DNA of 46,215 nucleotides from Methanobacteriota archaeon (GCA_018650285.1 JABIGF010000012.1:1-46215), one strand, 5' to 3'. Counted from the stretch's first letter, positions 8,641 to 17,749 are shown. Program-made: numbers and translations. The notes: generated from the letters alone by a model not told the origin.

Positions 8641-9192
8641 ATGGTTCTTGACCAAGCGACTGCGGTTGCATGGTCTGTAGTCTCTCTTGTTGCTGCAATA
8701 GTTCTCTATGATGGATATCGCTTGCTGCGAACGCGAGAGGAAATTAGCGTGCTTGGGAAACTTGCATCAGGTGGCTATGCATGGGAATCAGACTCTAACC
8801 GAGAGGTTCTTCGAAATGGGACATCACTTGCTACCCTAGGTTTCATGATGGTACTTCCCTGGCCGTTCATAGAGAGTAGTGGGACGCCCGAAATAGCAGT
8901 CATATTGTATGATATTTTGTTGGCGATGCATTGCATGTGGTTGATGATGTCAAAGAGATACGCTGTAAGCAGAACACATCTTTTTGCTGATGGATTTCAA
9001 TACTCATGGGAAGGTCTACGGTGGGTCGGTTGGAAAGGTGGAAACAGAATTGTTTTACAACGCAAAGGATGGTGGATTTTCGCACCTATGCCTGTTGGTG
9101 GTTCATTAGTGGATTTAGAACAGGTAGCGGCCAGAATTGAGGCTTTAGAAAGTGATGAATGGCATTTATTTAGTGTTGATTCTGAAGAGTAA
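8641..9192 (+). CDS. Small membrane protein with PH-like C-terminal half
   Basis: 183 aa. Residues about 5-26 form a membrane span. A second hydrophobic region (about 62-105) probably contains two more, followed by a soluble half. That half (AVSRTHLFADGFQYSWEGLRWVGWKGGNRIVLQRKGWWIFAPMPVG) has the alternating strand pattern of bacterial PH-like domains in membrane proteins. It ends with a predicted helix. It starts 13 bp after the giant surface protein, so the two are probably one transcript. Function unknown; the PH-like assignment rests on pattern only. Confidence 0.6.
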   Translation: MVLDQATAVAWSVVSLVAAIVLYDGYRLLRTREEISVLGKLASGGYAWESDSNREVLRNGTSLATLGFMMVLPWPFIESSGTPEIAVILYDILLAMHCMWLMMSKRYAVSRTHLFADGFQYSWEGLRWVGWKGGNRIVLQRKGWWIFAPMPVGGSLVDLEQVAARIEALESDEWHLFSVDSEE

Positions 9193-9271
9193 ATTCCGCA
9201 GAAATTGTGGTTTTTCTTCAAGAAAGAGGGCTTAAATCAATGAGTTTTAGAGCCTCGGCCGCTATCGCTGT

Positions 9272-11524
9272 ATGATGTCCGATGAGGGGAGTGCTCTAGC
9301 CCCCGACGGAGGCGAAAGTGATGCTAACTCACTTACTGCACAAATAGATGAGTTAGCCAATAAAATTGCTCACCATTCTCATCTATATTACAATCTAGCA
9401 GAGCCAGAGATTTCAGATGCAGAGTTTGATGAATTATGGGATGAATTGAAGCGAATAGCGCCACAACATCCTCAGTTAAACCGAGTTGGAGCTGATGTCC
9501 CCCCCGGTTCGGTAAAAGTAGTTCATCTGTTTCCAATGAGTTCCTTGGACAAGGCTACTACAGATGATGAAATTCGTCATTTTGTTGATGAAACTACAGC
9601 CCAAGGGAGGAGGTTTATTGCTCAGCCAAAACTCGATGGTTCAGCCCTTTCTTTAGAATATAGGAGGGGGAAATTGGTCAGAGCCGCTACAAGAGGAAGC
9701 GGTGAGAGAGGCGAAGATGTAACTGCAAACGCTCGACGGATCCCAAATATTCCTTTTGAGTTGAAATGGCAAGGTGATTGCCATGTTAGAGGAGAGGTTG
9801 TAATGCCACTTGCAACTTTTAATGAAAAATATGCTGAAGTTGCTCCCAATCCAAGGAATTTAGCTGCAGGGGCATTGCGTCAAAAGTATATTGAGAAAGG
9901 AAAAGCAAAGGCGGAGCATCTAGAATTTTATGCCTATGACGTCAGATTTGTTGGTGCAAACTCTCGCCATCCTGATTCTCCCGAACCAGAGTTTATGAAA
10001 TCGGATTCACAAGCAACCGCATGGCTTGTTAATCAAGGAATTACTATTGCAGGTGACACTGTAATAGAGGCAGAATCTGCTGAAGAAGTGTGTCAAGGAT
10101 TAATCGCCTTAACTCACGAATATGTCGAAAAGCGCGATAAATTTGATTGGGAAATAGATGGAATCGTATTCAAATTAGATAATTTTGAGAAACGGAAATT
10201 GCTTGGGATGACAGCACACCACCCAAGATGGGCGTTGGCATGGAAGTTCCCTCCTGAAGAGGCCCTAACGGTGCTGATGGACGTGGAATGGCAAACCGGT
10301 CGCACAGGTGTTGTGACGCCGGTGGCACATGTCGCTCCGGTGGTTGTATCTGGGGTAACTGTAGAAAAAACAACACTACACAATGCCGGCGAAGTTGAGA
10401 GATTAGGGATCAAAATTGGCGACAAAGTACGAGTTGTTAGGCGAGGTGATGTAATTCCGAAAGTAGTTGAAACACTTGGCCCAGCAAATGTGGCCGATTT
10501 AGTTGGTAGGAAGCACGCTGATGGTAGTGATTTTGAGGGCGCGCTTCCATCTAGTAAGCCCGTTGTAATTCAAACAAATTGTCCAAAATGTGAAGGTGAA
10601 TTGGTAGTTGATGGAGCATTTTTGCGTTGTCAAAATTTATCTTGTGGAGCGCGTCAAGTTCGTTCAATCACCTATTGGTGTAGGTCTCTTGAGATGGATG
10701 GAATAGGTGTTAAGTTAGCCGAACAAATGTCGGAATCTGGATTGGTTAGCTCAATCGCTGACCTCTATTTGCTTGATATGGAGCAGTTGTTATCTCTAGA
10801 TAGGATGGCTGAGAAATCAGCATCCAATGTATTGTCTGTAATTGAAGCCACGCGAAAGATGACACTGACAGAATTTTTGGCGGCTCTCGGATTATCAGGA
10901 ATTGGTCCAGAATTAGCAGAGGCAGTGGCTGAAAATGTTGGCAGTTTTTCATCATTGATGGAATTAGTAGAACAAAGAAATGATGAACCAAAAGAAGGTG
11001 AAGATGGAAAGCAAGCCAAGCATAACAGTGCAGTAGAATCTTTGGTTGCAATTGATGGCGTTGGTGCAACAGTAGCCGAACAATTGTTAAGAGGAATTTT
11101 TGAAAGACAGGATACTGTTCTAAAATTGAATGATTTGTTGGATATTTCTGATGTAAAAAAACATGTTGCAACCGGCTCTTTACTTGGCTTGACATTTTGT
11201 TTGACAGGAAGTTTGAGCCGACCACGTAAAGAGGTAGAGTTGCAAATTAAAGCCGTTGGTGGAAAAACAACAACATCAGTTAGTGGTAAATTGGATTATT
11301 TAGTTGCTGGAGAAAGTGCGGGGTCAAAACTTGAAAAAGCAAATAGGTTAGATGTCAAAGTATTGACTGAACAAGAATTGATTGAGATGATAGGTGATAT
11401 TTCATTTGAAGAAGATGTTATTTCAACTGAAAATGATGGGCCGAATAATGTTGATTTAGAACAAGAAAAAGATTCTGTTAAACAACTTGAAGCAAAGAAG
11501 CAAAAATCACTTTTTGACTTTTGA
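9272..11524 (+). CDS. ligA: NAD+-dependent DNA ligase
   Basis: Seals nicks using NAD+, joining Okazaki fragments and completing repair. 750 aa, somewhat longer than the bacterial average. Domain order is complete. The NAD+-binding Ia domain is LYYNLAEPEISDAEFDELWDEL (about 38-60). The adenylation domain has the catalytic lysine in KLDG (K120). An OB fold follows, then a four-Cys zinc finger (C437, C440, C453, C458), helix-hairpin-helix repeats, and a C-terminal BRCT domain (about 629-705). A charged tail comes last. The start may be either ATG of the ATGATG at 9272. LigA is the bacterial replicative type; most archaea use ATP-dependent ligases. An ancient transfer from bacteria is therefore inferred. 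The PAC2 gene is convergent, 2 bp away. Confidence 0.96.
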   Translation: MMSDEGSALAPDGGESDANSLTAQIDELANKIAHHSHLYYNLAEPEISDAEFDELWDELKRIAPQHPQLNRVGADVPPGSVKVVHLFPMSSLDKATTDDEIRHFVDETTAQGRRFIAQPKLDGSALSLEYRRGKLVRAATRGSGERGEDVTANARRIPNIPFELKWQGDCHVRGEVVMPLATFNEKYAEVAPNPRNLAAGALRQKYIEKGKAKAEHLEFYAYDVRFVGANSRHPDSPEPEFMKSDSQATAWLVNQGITIAGDTVIEAESAEEVCQGLIALTHEYVEKRDKFDWEIDGIVFKLDNFEKRKLLGMTAHHPRWALAWKFPPEEALTVLMDVEWQTGRTGVVTPVAHVAPVVVSGVTVEKTTLHNAGEVERLGIKIGDKVRVVRRGDVIPKVVETLGPANVADLVGRKHADGSDFEGALPSSKPVVIQTNCPKCEGELVVDGAFLRCQNLSCGARQVRSITYWCRSLEMDGIGVKLAEQMSESGLVSSIADLYLLDMEQLLSLDRMAEKSASNVLSVIEATRKMTLTEFLAALGLSGIGPELAEAVAENVGSFSSLMELVEQRNDEPKEGEDGKQAKHNSAVESLVAIDGVGATVAEQLLRGIFERQDTVLKLNDLLDISDVKKHVATGSLLGLTFCLTGSLSRPRKEVELQIKAVGGKTTTSVSGKLDYLVAGESAGSKLEKANRLDVKVLTEQELIEMIGDISFEEDVISTENDGPNNVDLEQEKDSVKQLEAKKQKSLFDF

Positions 11525-11526
11525 TT

Positions 11527-12318
11527 TCAGCCGTAGAGGATATTGTTTCCTTCTTCTCCACCCTCTTCACTGGCAGAAATTTGATGGCTCAACATCGCTT
11601 TAATTTGTTCTTCAATGCGTGCTGCTTCTTCAAGGAGAGGGCCAGGATCAAGTTTCATGCTAGGGAATAAGAGATCAAGTTTCTCAATGATTCGTGCAGC
11701 GGCTCTTGCATCTGGGAAAGTAGGATTCGCCTCTGCTAAAATAGCACTCAAATAGATGCCACGACGACGCCCTTCGCCCATCATCACTCCTGTCATTCCC
11801 CCGACAACGCCATGTTTGAGGAGGGGCACCCCAAGTTCAATCAATTTGTCACGTGCCTCTTGGGTTGCACCAATTCCAAGTAGTGTTTCATCACTATCGT
11901 CATCATCAACTAATTCGTGAGGTGATTCAACACCGTGTGCGAAAGCATCAATCAGTATTCCAGAACCAATATTCACCTCTTTGCTCCAAGTAAACAAAGC
12001 CTCAGTTAATGGTAGGGCAAGACGTCCATGTACTTGGATATCTGATAGAATCACAATCAATTGATTGCATCCTTCAATTGTGCAATTTGGTTCTCCCGCA
12101 TAGATGCGTATCGGCGGGAGAGGTTCACCATCTTGAACAAGACATACAGCAGGTAGTCGTGCGTCCCTAACTCCTCCTACAAATTGTAGGTCAAGATGTT
12201 CTACAAGGAAATGTGCTACGATGTTTGAGACCATGCTTACTGTAGGGAAACAAGAGACGACTATTGCGCCTTCTGCATCAATCATTTCATCAACTTTGAC
12301 AACTGGTAGGTCACTCAT
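11527..12318 (-). CDS. PAC2-family protein (proteasome assembly chaperone-like), paralogue 1
   Basis: 263 aa from ATG 12318 (MSDLPVVKVDEMIDAEGAIVVSCFPTVSMVSNIVAHFLVEHL). The sequence follows the archaeal PAC2 (DUF75) pattern. It has an N-terminal strand and G/F-P-x-VGMVS-like loop, DARLPAVCLVQDGEPLPPIRIYAGE, and a Gly-rich GVVGGMTGVMMGEGRRRGIYLSAILAEANPTFPDARAAARIIEKL. In this family some members chaperone 20S proteasome assembly and others are uncharacterised enzymes or regulators. A second copy lies at 24716-25486. It is divergent from the nuclease gene, with about 100 bp between starts. The acidic C-terminal tail is variable. Confidence 0.85.
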   Translation of the reverse strand: MSDLPVVKVDEMIDAEGAIVVSCFPTVSMVSNIVAHFLVEHLDLQFVGGVRDARLPAVCLVQDGEPLPPIRIYAGEPNCTIEGCNQLIVILSDIQVHGRLALPLTEALFTWSKEVNIGSGILIDAFAHGVESPHELVDDDDSDETLLGIGATQEARDKLIELGVPLLKHGVVGGMTGVMMGEGRRRGIYLSAILAEANPTFPDARAAARIIEKLDLLFPSMKLDPGPLLEEAARIEEQIKAMLSHQISASEEGGEEGNNILYG

Positions 12319-12420
12319 GCTAGACCGGTTATAGCCGATGGCATTAATGGTTGGGGCATATTGCAACCGTTTGGTCGCAGCGGCGTTGAAGGGGTGAATG
12401 GTCAATTGTCTAGTCAAAGA

Positions 12421-13566
12421 ATGCAATCGCTTTCTCCTTCTTCATGGAACAATTTCGAGGCGTGCCCTCGTAAATTTTGGCTTTCCCGTCAACGCCTTCC
12501 TCGCAAAGCTGGAATGGCCTCATCTCTTGGAACCGCAGTTCACGATTCAGTTGAAGACTTGTGCAATATAGATTTGTCAGGTCGTTCTGATGAGGAAGTA
12601 GGTTGGCTTCCAGGTGCCGCTAAAGCGATATTAACTCGGCAGTGGGATGATGAACGTGAGAAATTTTTCAATACTCCACGCCATCCTAAATGGAAAGAAG
12701 AGGAGTTTGAAAATGCTCAAAAACAACTGATTGGGGCGTTAAATATTCTATTCAAGAAGGCGGGATATAAGCAGGTTTCATTGGCATCAATTTCTGTTGC
12801 ACAATGGAAAGATATCCAAGAAATGATATTGGCTGCAGAAGGAACATTACGTTCGTCTTGTGGACGTTTGATGGGTCGTCTTGATTTGTTAATTGCAGAC
12901 CGAGATGAGGATGGAAACACAGTTGGTTGGATTGTGGCCGATTTGAAAACAGGAAAACCACCAGATGGCGAAGTCTATGATACAGTTAGTAGGCAACTCA
13001 GAATGTATCGTGACCTATTAATTGCTAATAATCCAAATCATCCAAAAATCACAGCAGAAGGTTGGTATTCTAAGAATTCGTCCGTATATGTTGCAGATGG
13101 GCCCAATGTGATTGATGATGCGATGGCAGCATGGGAAGCAAGCCAACTCACTCCAGAACCATTTGAAGGGACTCCAAGTAGTGATGCATGTGCTTTTTGT
13201 GAATACAAAGCGTGGTGCCCTTCATGGCCGTGGGCAAAGGCAAATGGTAACTTAGAATCTCATGGGACTTTCCGCGATTATGTTGTCAAAATTTTACGTT
13301 TAGAAGATGATTGTTCAGTTGGTCTAGTGGAAATAACAGCACCAACAGATGAGTCTGGTAATATGCTACCAACAGGTCAAAAATATGGAATTATACTTTC
13401 AGGATATGCTCAAGAACACATGAAGAATATTGTTGACTTAGCACCCGATTGGGAGACTGAATTTGTATTCCTTGGTTCAGTAAATGTGGGCGGCTCAAGT
13501 TGGAGAATGGGTGACTGGTGTGACGTTTTGATGTGGAAGCCGTTGCTCCGCTCAACTCGTGAGTGA
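12421..13566 (+). CDS. RecB/Cas4-like PD-(D/E)XK nuclease with Fe-S cluster motif
   Basis: 381 aa from ATG 12421; a GTG about 27 bp upstream is also possible. Nuclease core residues are visible: H41 (GTAVHDS), D155 (GRLDLLIAD), D174-x-K176 (VADLKTG) and Q192...Y196 (RQLRMY). Four cysteines in the RecB/AddB/Cas4 arrangement could hold a 4Fe-4S cluster: C15 (EACPRKFW) and C257, C260, C266 (CAFCEYKAWC). The last about 100 residues look like an added beta-rich domain, perhaps OB-like. There is no CRISPR array or other Cas gene in the window. A role in DNA end processing or repair is more likely than adaptation. Neighbours include ligase, exonuclease and methyltransferase genes. Confidence 0.85.
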   Translation: MQSLSPSSWNNFEACPRKFWLSRQRLPRKAGMASSLGTAVHDSVEDLCNIDLSGRSDEEVGWLPGAAKAILTRQWDDEREKFFNTPRHPKWKEEEFENAQKQLIGALNILFKKAGYKQVSLASISVAQWKDIQEMILAAEGTLRSSCGRLMGRLDLLIADRDEDGNTVGWIVADLKTGKPPDGEVYDTVSRQLRMYRDLLIANNPNHPKITAEGWYSKNSSVYVADGPNVIDDAMAAWEASQLTPEPFEGTPSSDACAFCEYKAWCPSWPWAKANGNLESHGTFRDYVVKILRLEDDCSVGLVEITAPTDESGNMLPTGQKYGIILSGYAQEHMKNIVDLAPDWETEFVFLGSVNVGGSSWRMGDWCDVLMWKPLLRSTRE

Positions 13567-13585
13567 CAGGAGAATATTGTTCACC

Positions 13586-14209
13586 TTAGGTGTTCAATTT
13601 CACAAGGTGGATTCGAACTACTCTAGCCTTTCCTCGGTGAAGGTCTGACTCATCAAGAATAGTTGTTTCAACATCTGTGTGAAGAATTTCAAAGCCATTA
13701 CCAATTACTTCCATCACCTCATCAAGGTTCCACAAAAGGTCGGATGACTTTGGCCCCCCACTATTCATCTCTAGTTGACTGGTGTGATATCCTTCGGTGA
13801 TGAAATGTCCACCAACTTTGAGAGCGCCCAACATCCGTGGGTAATGGGTTGTAAACATGTTCCATGGGACATGGAACCATGAGCATGCAATCATATCGAA
13901 TTCTTCTGTGTCGAAGTTTCTAGTCTCTAGATCATCTACATCATAAGATACAGAAACATTGTGTTCTGTTGCAAGTTGAGTACATTTTTCCTTACCAACT
14001 TCTGAGAGGTCAAACACATGCGCTTGCCAACCCATTGTCGCTGCCCATACAGCATTTCTTCCTTCGCCGTCGGCTGGAAATAGTGCTTTTCCTGGTGTTA
14101 ACGGGGTGATTCGTTCTTCTAGCCAACGATTTGGTTCTTGGCCATAGGCCCAACCATCTCCGCTATACCTAGCATCCCATGCATCAGCACCAAACTTGAC
14201 GTTACTCAA
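13586..14209 (-). CDS. Class I SAM-dependent methyltransferase
   Basis: 207 aa. The N terminus (DAWDARYSGDGWAYGQEPNRWLEE) and motif I (ALFPADGEGRNAVWAATMGWQAHVFDLSEVGKEKC) match small TehB/thiopurine-type class I methyltransferases. In these, the E-G-x-R-N loop binds S-adenosylmethionine. An acidic residue ends strand 2 (FDLS), and DMIACSWFHVP is the strand 4 region. The substrate cannot be told from sequence; detoxification of small molecules is typical for relatives. It is convergent with the nuclease gene and 18 bp upstream of a same-strand exonuclease gene's 3' end, so the two may be co-transcribed. Confidence 0.85.
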   Translation of the reverse strand: MSNVKFGADAWDARYSGDGWAYGQEPNRWLEERITPLTPGKALFPADGEGRNAVWAATMGWQAHVFDLSEVGKEKCTQLATEHNVSVSYDVDDLETRNFDTEEFDMIACSWFHVPWNMFTTHYPRMLGALKVGGHFITEGYHTSQLEMNSGGPKSSDLLWNLDEVMEVIGNGFEILHTDVETTILDESDLHRGKARVVRIHLVKLNT

Positions 14210-14227
14210 TTTATCACCCCGTTGTCT

Positions 14228-15052
14228 TTAATCTCTCAACTCGAATAGATGAGTGCGAATTTTATCTCTATCATTTTCATTGAATGGGCCGTTTGGAGAA
14301 AGTAGCCACTTCAGGTAGCTTGCATCGGTGTTGGCTATTTGAGATAATGTTGAACCGCGGTGGCGGCCGAAAGAAACGATTAGGTCATTTTCATTGATAC
14401 GGATTTTCCCATCTTCATCAAATGGTTCTAAGTCGTCATACCCTGGGCCTAAATTCCCTGAAGAATTGTAATCCGTTCCAGCTAACCAAGTTTGCAAATC
14501 ATCTAAAGTTCGGCGGAAAGGTTTGGGGTCAGATTCCATTATTTTCCACAACAATAGTAGAGATGCGGCAGCGTCTGCGGCAGCATCGTGGGCATTTTCT
14601 AATTTGACACCGTATCTTGTACAAAGTTGACCTAGATTGTGTGGTTTTGGCAACTTCAATTTCCTTGCAATCTGAAGAGTGTCAATGATTGCTCTAGGTT
14701 GAGGCATAGTTTTTCCACATCGTAGATATTCATTAGCCATGAATGGCCAGTCAAATGCTTTCACATTGTGGCCAACAACAACCGCGTCGTTGAATAATTC
14801 ATCAAGTTGTTCAATATGGGTGCCAAAGAGTTGAGAATGCCTTACGTCAGTATCACGAATACCGTGAACACGAATAGAATCAGCAGGTATTTTTCGCTGT
14901 GGATTTACAAGTGATTCAAAATGAATTGAAGAGCCATCATAATCGCTACCAACAAGTGCAAATTGGATAATACGATGAGTTTTTTTTTGTAGGCCTGTGG
15001 TCTCCAAATCAAAACCAACAACGCGGCAACCAGCGAGAGGGTCGTGTACCAT
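14228..15052 (-). CDS. DnaQ-like DEDDh 3'-5' exonuclease with C-terminal extra domain
   Basis: 274 aa. The exonuclease fold carries FDLETTG (D15, E17), VVGHNVKAFDWPFMANEYL and the late NAHDAAADAAASLLLLW, giving the D-E-D-H-D catalytic set for two metal ions. The last about 50 residues (IVSFGRHRGSTLSQIANTDASYLKWLLS) match the short domain found at the end of exodeoxyribonuclease X-like proteins. Likely functions are proofreading, repair or RNA trimming. It shares the strand with the methyltransferase. Its start is divergent from the acidic small protein at 15142. Confidence 0.88.
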   Translation of the reverse strand: MVHDPLAGCRVVGFDLETTGLQKKTHRIIQFALVGSDYDGSSIHFESLVNPQRKIPADSIRVHGIRDTDVRHSQLFGTHIEQLDELFNDAVVVGHNVKAFDWPFMANEYLRCGKTMPQPRAIIDTLQIARKLKLPKPHNLGQLCTRYGVKLENAHDAAADAAASLLLLWKIMESDPKPFRRTLDDLQTWLAGTDYNSSGNLGPGYDDLEPFDEDGKIRINENDLIVSFGRHRGSTLSQIANTDASYLKWLLSPNGPFNENDRDKIRTHLFELRD

Positions 15053-15141
15053 AATTTACTGCGTAAGGTGGGTTATGTTTGAACCTGTGCAAGAGAGCAA
15101 CGATGGGTGAAACCTATGGGTGTGTGGCTTATCTGCCGACC

Positions 15142-15567
15142 ATGGGGTGGTTGAATCGCTTGTTTGGGCGCAAAAAAACAGTGCCAGAGGAAGAGAAGAC
15201 CTTTGACGAATTAGAGGAAGAAGTTGAAGGAATTATCGCCGAAGATTATGCTCAGAAAAAAACCGATGAGTTGAGTAATGTACTCGATGAATTGGGAGAT
15301 GATACTTTGGTTGAATTGGTGGCTGAAAAATCAGAAGTGCCTGTAGAATTTCATGTTGGAGATGCAACTGCTGATGATTTACTAGAAGATGCACCGATGG
15401 TTGACCATTATGGGATGGCTGAAGGAGATGCAATTGACCCATCGACGGCTGATAAGCATCTAGCAGAAGCCAGTGCTTCGAATGATGAGATGGGCGCATA
15501 TGAGCAAATTGACGTGCCGGTAATGGATGATGATATTGAATGGCAAACAAAATCTGATGATAATTAA
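15142..15567 (+). CDS. Acidic hypothetical protein, 141 aa
   Basis: No family was recognised. The start at 15142 gives MGWLNRLFGRKK, an amphipathic basic helix that could bind membranes. In-frame ATGs at 15103 and 15079 would add a less protein-like extension. The rest is strongly acidic (EEEKTFDELEEEVEGIIAEDYAQ and many Asp/Glu later), probably partly disordered. No cysteines or membrane spans after the N terminus. The next gene on this strand is the PKD lipoprotein. Confidence 0.55.
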   Translation: MGWLNRLFGRKKTVPEEEKTFDELEEEVEGIIAEDYAQKKTDELSNVLDELGDDTLVELVAEKSEVPVEFHVGDATADDLLEDAPMVDHYGMAEGDAIDPSTADKHLAEASASNDEMGAYEQIDVPVMDDDIEWQTKSDDN

Positions 15568-15641
15568 TTTCATCTTATTCCATGAAAAAATCTGACAATA
15601 ATGCGTCATCCTGTTAAACGATGGTTTAGGGTCGCTATGTT

Positions 15642-16823
15642 ATGAGGGGGCGGAAGAAGACTTCAGCAACCCGTTCCCGCCTTCTTTCAATGATGGTTCT
15701 TGCTAGCCTTTTGTTGTCAGGTTGCACTAATCCAATTGGACCCCCTGAGCCTACTGCTGTCCTAACTGTGGATGTAGACCAAATTAATGCTGGAGAACCA
15801 ATTAATTTTGATGCTAGAGATTCTTCAACTCCTGAAGCAACAATCATTATCCAATTTGAATGGGATTTTGGAGATGGAAGTACAAGTTCTACATCTCAAG
15901 GTTTGACAAATCATGTCTATGATTCTCCCGGTTCTTATGAAGTAACTTTGACAGTAGAAAACGACCAAGGCGGAGAAGATGTAGCGCGTTGGACAATTCA
16001 TGTGAATGCTTTTCCTGTAGTAGATTTGCTTGTTCAAGAAATGGCTACAGTGGGCGAGTCAATCACACTCAATGGTGAAGGTTCTTATGACCCTGAAGGA
16101 GGCATCCTTGCTTGGGCTTGGGATTTAGATTTAGGAGATGATTCAGATGGCGATGGTGATCCACGCAATGATGTAGATTCTAGCCTATCTTCAATTACGA
16201 TGCAACTTAATGAATCGGGAGAAATCGAGGGCTCTTTGACTGTTATTGATGACCGTGGAGCAGTTTCATCGGAAGCATTCCTCATCAATGTCAGTACTCG
16301 TATTTGGCAAGTTACTTGGGAACAGAAGCGTGTTTCTGTGGATTGGGATGGATATTTGAAGCAGGGTGAATCGTGGTATATTACACATCAACCAGGAATC
16401 GAAGCCCGAATAATGGAAGTAAATGCAACATTAACACTGTCAATGGACATGTTACCTCAACTCCCACAAGATAATTTCACACTTAGATTGGTAGTTCCTC
16501 AAAGTGGTTGGGACGAGTCCTCTGCTACATCTCAAGAAAACATTACAAAAGCACCAACTGCTTACATTGAGCGAGATGGAATGAATCCAATTCCTGCCGA
16601 CTCAAAGATTTACAGATTTGACCATGCAGATGATTTGATGTTATATTTGTTAGATGACCCTGCTTCACGCTTTGGACAAGGCAATTGGACATGGCAGGTA
16701 ACTGCTGACCAAGCAGACCCCGATTTATTGGTGGATGAAATTGACCCTGATGACGGAAATGATTGGGATTTGGAAGTTGAATTCGTGATTCTTGTACCTA
16801 GAATTTCAGAGGTTTTTGAGTAA
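15642..16823 (+). CDS. PKD-domain lipoprotein
   Basis: 393 aa. The N terminus is a lipoprotein signal with basic head RGRKKTSATRSR, a hydrophobic stretch and a lipobox LLSGC (C28 as the lipidated residue). Two PKD-type domains follow. The first contains FEWDFGDGSTSSTSQGLTNHVYDSPGSYEVTLTV and the second WAWDLDLGDDSDGDGDPRNDVD, where the loop has become acidic and perhaps binds calcium. The last about 200 residues are of unknown fold and rich in Asp and Trp. Likely an extracellular anchored protein for protein or polysaccharide contacts. ATG at 15642 is the only good start before the signal. Confidence 0.85.
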   Translation: MRGRKKTSATRSRLLSMMVLASLLLSGCTNPIGPPEPTAVLTVDVDQINAGEPINFDARDSSTPEATIIIQFEWDFGDGSTSSTSQGLTNHVYDSPGSYEVTLTVENDQGGEDVARWTIHVNAFPVVDLLVQEMATVGESITLNGEGSYDPEGGILAWAWDLDLGDDSDGDGDPRNDVDSSLSSITMQLNESGEIEGSLTVIDDRGAVSSEAFLINVSTRIWQVTWEQKRVSVDWDGYLKQGESWYITHQPGIEARIMEVNATLTLSMDMLPQLPQDNFTLRLVVPQSGWDESSATSQENITKAPTAYIERDGMNPIPADSKIYRFDHADDLMLYLLDDPASRFGQGNWTWQVTADQADPDLLVDEIDPDDGNDWDLEVEFVILVPRISEVFE

Positions 16824-16899
16824 TAAAAAACCTTTGATTTTAGTTTCTTTCAACACTTTTCCGTTGGAATCTTTGTGTTTCAAAGGGTAATATCGTCTG

Positions 16900-17301
16900 A
16901 TGAGTCAATGCGAACTTTCTAACCCCTCCCTGCTGTGGCACGGCTCGGTAGAGATGGTAGCAGCAATGGACATCACCAAAATTGGCGTGCGCGACCGAGT
17001 TGTAATTGACCTTAAAGTTGGAATGGAAAATTCAACCGACCACCAATTTCAACCTAGAGTTCATCTTGATGGAAATACTGTAAGAATCACTAACGAAGGC
17101 TATGCAGATATTTTTGCTAGTATGGAATTAGATGATGATGCATTAGCAGCAGCACAGAGAGATCGTTTCGTTGAATTGCGAATAAAATTCGATGTTGGTG
17201 GAATGCACGGGGTACTTACTCATGCAGACCCAAACCCTAGAGATGGAAAGGGAAAGAAATTGGCAAATGCCAGTTGGAAAACAGTAGTTCCACTATTGTG
17301 A
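16900..17301 (+). CDS. Hypothetical protein, 133 aa
   Basis: No family was recognised. The protein is soluble, beta-rich and starts MSQCELSNPSLLWHGSVEM. Internal Met codons at 16954 or 16966 would give a shorter form beginning MDITKIGVRDRVVIDLKVG, which looks like the start of the folded part. No cysteine motif, signal or membrane span. It stands alone on the plus strand, with a winged-helix gene 60 bp downstream; the two may share a transcript. Confidence 0.55.
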   Translation: MSQCELSNPSLLWHGSVEMVAAMDITKIGVRDRVVIDLKVGMENSTDHQFQPRVHLDGNTVRITNEGYADIFASMELDDDALAAAQRDRFVELRIKFDVGGMHGVLTHADPNPRDGKGKKLANASWKTVVPLL

Positions 17302-17361
17302 TGAGCATAGGTTTCTTTGGGTATTCCCACTGGTCTCTTATATTGGTTTAGTGCACATTGA

Positions 17362-17616
17362 ATGGTAATGCAAAGTGGTAGAGGCAGCCAGAAGTTGGCG
17401 AGAAGAAATAGATTAAAGTCAGAAATAATGAGCTATGTAAGCTTAAATCCTAATTGTACAGCAAGTGAGATAGTTGCTGCATTAGCAAATGATAGACGCA
17501 TGAAGAATCATGGATTAACACCTAGAAAGGTAGGATTTTTCATCCCAAGATATTGCAAAGAAATTTTGTGGAATCAAGATAGGTCCACAGGAAAGAGAGT
17601 TTACGCTCTCACTTGA
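17362..17616 (+). CDS. Small winged-helix DNA-binding protein
   Basis: 84 aa with a basic N terminus (RGSQKLARRNRLKSEIMSYV). An HTH-like core follows (CTASEIVAALANDRRMKNHGLTPRKVGFFIPRYC), then a short wing with RSTGKRVYALT. The pattern suits archaeal winged-helix transcription factors. It sits directly upstream of tRNA-Arg. In-frame ATGs at 17362 and 17368 are both possible starts. Target genes are unknown. Confidence 0.65.
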   Translation: MVMQSGRGSQKLARRNRLKSEIMSYVSLNPNCTASEIVAALANDRRMKNHGLTPRKVGFFIPRYCKEILWNQDRSTGKRVYALT

Positions 17617-17640
17617 ATTAGTTTATGACAATCCGGCGGG

Positions 17641-17648
17641 ATTATATC
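17641..17648 (+). promoter_or_regulatory. TATA-box-like element for tRNA-Arg
   Basis: ATTATATC ends 24 bp before the first base of the tRNA, the spacing expected for an archaeal TATA box. Transcription would start at or just before the mature 5' end. Confidence 0.6.
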
Positions 17649-17672
17649 GGCTGGGCAGGTCGGCGAGTCGCT

Positions 17673-17749
17673 GGACCCATAGTGTAGCCTGGATATCACT
17701 GGGGCTTGCGGAGCCTCAAACCCGTGTTCGAATCGCGGTGGGTCCGCCA
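17673..17749 (+). tRNA. tRNA-Arg (GCG), CCA encoded
   Basis: Cloverleaf: acceptor GGACCCA/TGGGTCC (17673-17679 with 17739-17745). The D stem is GTG/CAC with a T-T at its end. The anticodon stem is GGGGC/GCCTC with loop TTGCGGA (anticodon GCG at 17708-17710). The variable loop is AAAC. The T arm is CCGTG-TTCGAAT-CGCGG, the discriminator is G at 17746, and CCA is encoded at 17747-17749. No intron. Confidence 0.95.

Noticed and set aside
12421-13566. Cas4 and hence a CRISPR adaptation module
   Set aside because: No repeat array or other cas gene is visible in the window, and the protein is longer than Cas4 with an extra C-terminal domain.
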